A stretch of 64,000 bases of DNA from CAVVAY01 sp963746465 (GTDB taxonomy: Bacteria; Actinomycetota; Actinomycetes; JACCUZ01). The notes under the pieces are model-generated. The model had not been told where the DNA came from, searched no databases, and saw only the letters and a list, made by a program, of their open reading frames with translations. Below, in pieces: positions 63,175 through 64,000 of this stretch. Both the position numbers and the translations under genes were made by a program. The stretch is from positions 310,001 through 374,000 of the forward strand of contig CAVVAY010000005.1 in assembly GCA_963746465.1 (NCBI GenBank), written 5' to 3'. How positions within the stretch are numbered: the first letter of the stretch is position 1; each line of letters opens with the position of its first letter.

Positions 63175-64000
63175 ATGCCTGTCGAGTCGCTGTTCCCGCG
63201 ACTGGAGCCGCTGCTGCCCAAGGTCAGCAAGCCGATCCAGTACGTCGGCGGAGAGCTCAACTCCACGGTCAAGGACTGGGACGCCTGCGACGTCCGGTGG
63301 GCGCTGGAGTACCCGGACGCCTACGAGGTCGGCGTGCCCAACCAGGGCGTCATGATCCTCTACGAGGTCCTCAACGAGGCTGAGGGCGTCCTGGCCGAGC
63401 GCACGTACGCCGTGTGGCCGGACATGGAGGCCCTGATGCGCGAGCACCAGGTGCCCGCGTTCACGGTCGACGCCCACCGGCCGGTCGGCGCGTTCGACGT
63501 CCTGGGCATCTCGTTCGCGACCGAGCTCGGCTACACGAACATGCTGCAGACCCTGGACCTCGCCGGCATCCCGCGGCGCGCGGTCGACCGCACCGAGGAT
63601 CACCCGCTGGTCATCGCTGGCGGACACTCGGCGTTCAACCCCGAGCCGATCGCCGACTTCATCGACGCCGCGGTGCTCGGCGACGGTGAGCAGGCCGTGC
63701 TCGAGATCAGCGGAGTCATCCGGAGGTGGAAGGCCGACGGGCGCCCGGGCGGCCGCCGCGAGCTGCTGCTGCAGCTGGCGCGCACCGGCGGGGTGTACGT
63801 GCCGTCGTTCTACGACGTCGAGTACCTGCCGGACGGCCGGATCAAGCGGGTCGCGCCGAACACCTCGGGGGTGCCGTGGCGGGTCAGCAAGCACACCGTG
63901 ATGGACCTCGACGAGTGGCCGTACCCGAAGACCCCCCTGGTGCCGCTCGCCGAGTCGGTGCACGAGCGCGCCTCGGTCGAGATCTTCCGCGGGTGCACCC
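63175..64000 (+). CDS. TIGR03960 B12-binding radical SAM protein, partial
   Basis: The first 275 residues of a TIGR03960-type protein, truncated by the window edge. It starts MPVESLFPRLEPLLPKVSKP with a B12-binding-like domain (YEVGVPNQGVMILY, FDVLGISFATELGYTNML, VIAGGHSAFNPEPIADFIDA) and ends at VEIFRGCT, just as the CxxxCxxC iron-sulfur motif begins. In many bacteria it precedes a TIGR03936 gene and rne/rng. Function is unproven. A TACCCT box is at 63128. ATG at 63175 has only a weak GGAAGTAGG upstream. Confidence 0.9.
   Translation, partial: MPVESLFPRLEPLLPKVSKPIQYVGGELNSTVKDWDACDVRWALEYPDAYEVGVPNQGVMILYEVLNEAEGVLAERTYAVWPDMEALMREHQVPAFTVDAHRPVGAFDVLGISFATELGYTNMLQTLDLAGIPRRAVDRTEDHPLVIAGGHSAFNPEPIADFIDAAVLGDGEQAVLEISGVIRRWKADGRPGGRRELLLQLARTGGVYVPSFYDVEYLPDGRIKRVAPNTSGVPWRVSKHTVMDLDEWPYPKTPLVPLAESVHERASVEIFRGCT

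Overview
The window is a very high-GC chromosomal segment from an actinobacterium (Actinomycetota). The evidence is GTG and occasional TTG starts, frequent 4-base ATGA/GTGA gene overlaps, leaderless starts directly behind TANNNT -10 boxes, and lineage markers. The markers are paired dynamin-like GTPases, ClpP1-ClpP2-ClpX, DUF4233 after folC, a DUF5130 protein, a group II truncated hemoglobin and an Rv2466c-type thioredoxin-fold protein. Genus cannot be fixed from the sequence; a Nocardioides-like or related lineage is a guess.

Layout. 1-8.7 kb: a secreted M1 metallopeptidase, two dynamin-like GTPases, an SSB paralogue, the ribosome-associated ABC-F protein EttA, a hot-dog thioesterase and a secreted NlpC/P60 hydrolase. 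8.7-17 kb: an MMPL exporter, a GH13 alpha-glucosidase, GlbO, OsmC, a large nested inverted repeat, and an MscS channel coupled to a prolyl oligopeptidase. 17-27.8 kb: HNH nuclease, 4-alpha-glucanotransferase, two small envelope/DUF proteins, PepN, the Rv2466c-like protein, DUF429, RpiB, an Eis-like acetyltransferase and a membrane PP2C/SpoIIE phosphatase. 27.9-32.7 kb: a frameshifted membrane GGDEF protein, a secreted LolA/RseB-like protein with an ABC exporter, and a membrane-anchored lipase-like hydrolase.

32.8-40.9 kb is the most coherent accessory locus. It has a sugar-nucleotide epimerase, an OmpR-type response regulator and histidine kinase, a GT2 glycosyltransferase, a DUF2064 glycosyltransferase-like protein, a SAM methyltransferase, a cytochrome b-sulfite oxidase-like molybdoenzyme fusion, a small membrane protein and a GT-C-like membrane protein. 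Most members from the GT2 onward overlap or abut, so they probably form one operon. I infer a regulated envelope glycan or glycolipid pathway with a periplasmic redox step. 41-46.3 kb is a looser accessory stretch: PAP2 phosphatase, DUF2254, ArsR/SRPBCC modules with two frameshifted genes, and a haloacid dehalogenase.

46.5-64 kb is conserved housekeeping: tRNA-Gly(TCC), tRNA-Pro(TGG), tig, clpP1, clpP2 and clpX (chaperone and proteolysis), an FG-rich membrane protein, valS, folC, DUF4233, ndk, then mreB-mreC-mreD-mrdA-rodA (rod-shape elongasome) and the start of a TIGR03960 radical SAM gene cut by the window edge.

Most notable: a 44-45 nt repeat occurs twice between operon partners (dynamin pair; mreD-mrdA). 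Each copy encodes an 18-19 residue mini-ORF whose start overlaps the upstream stop and whose stop overlaps the downstream start. Three genes each appear to lack one base in a homopolymer, which may be a sequencing artefact.
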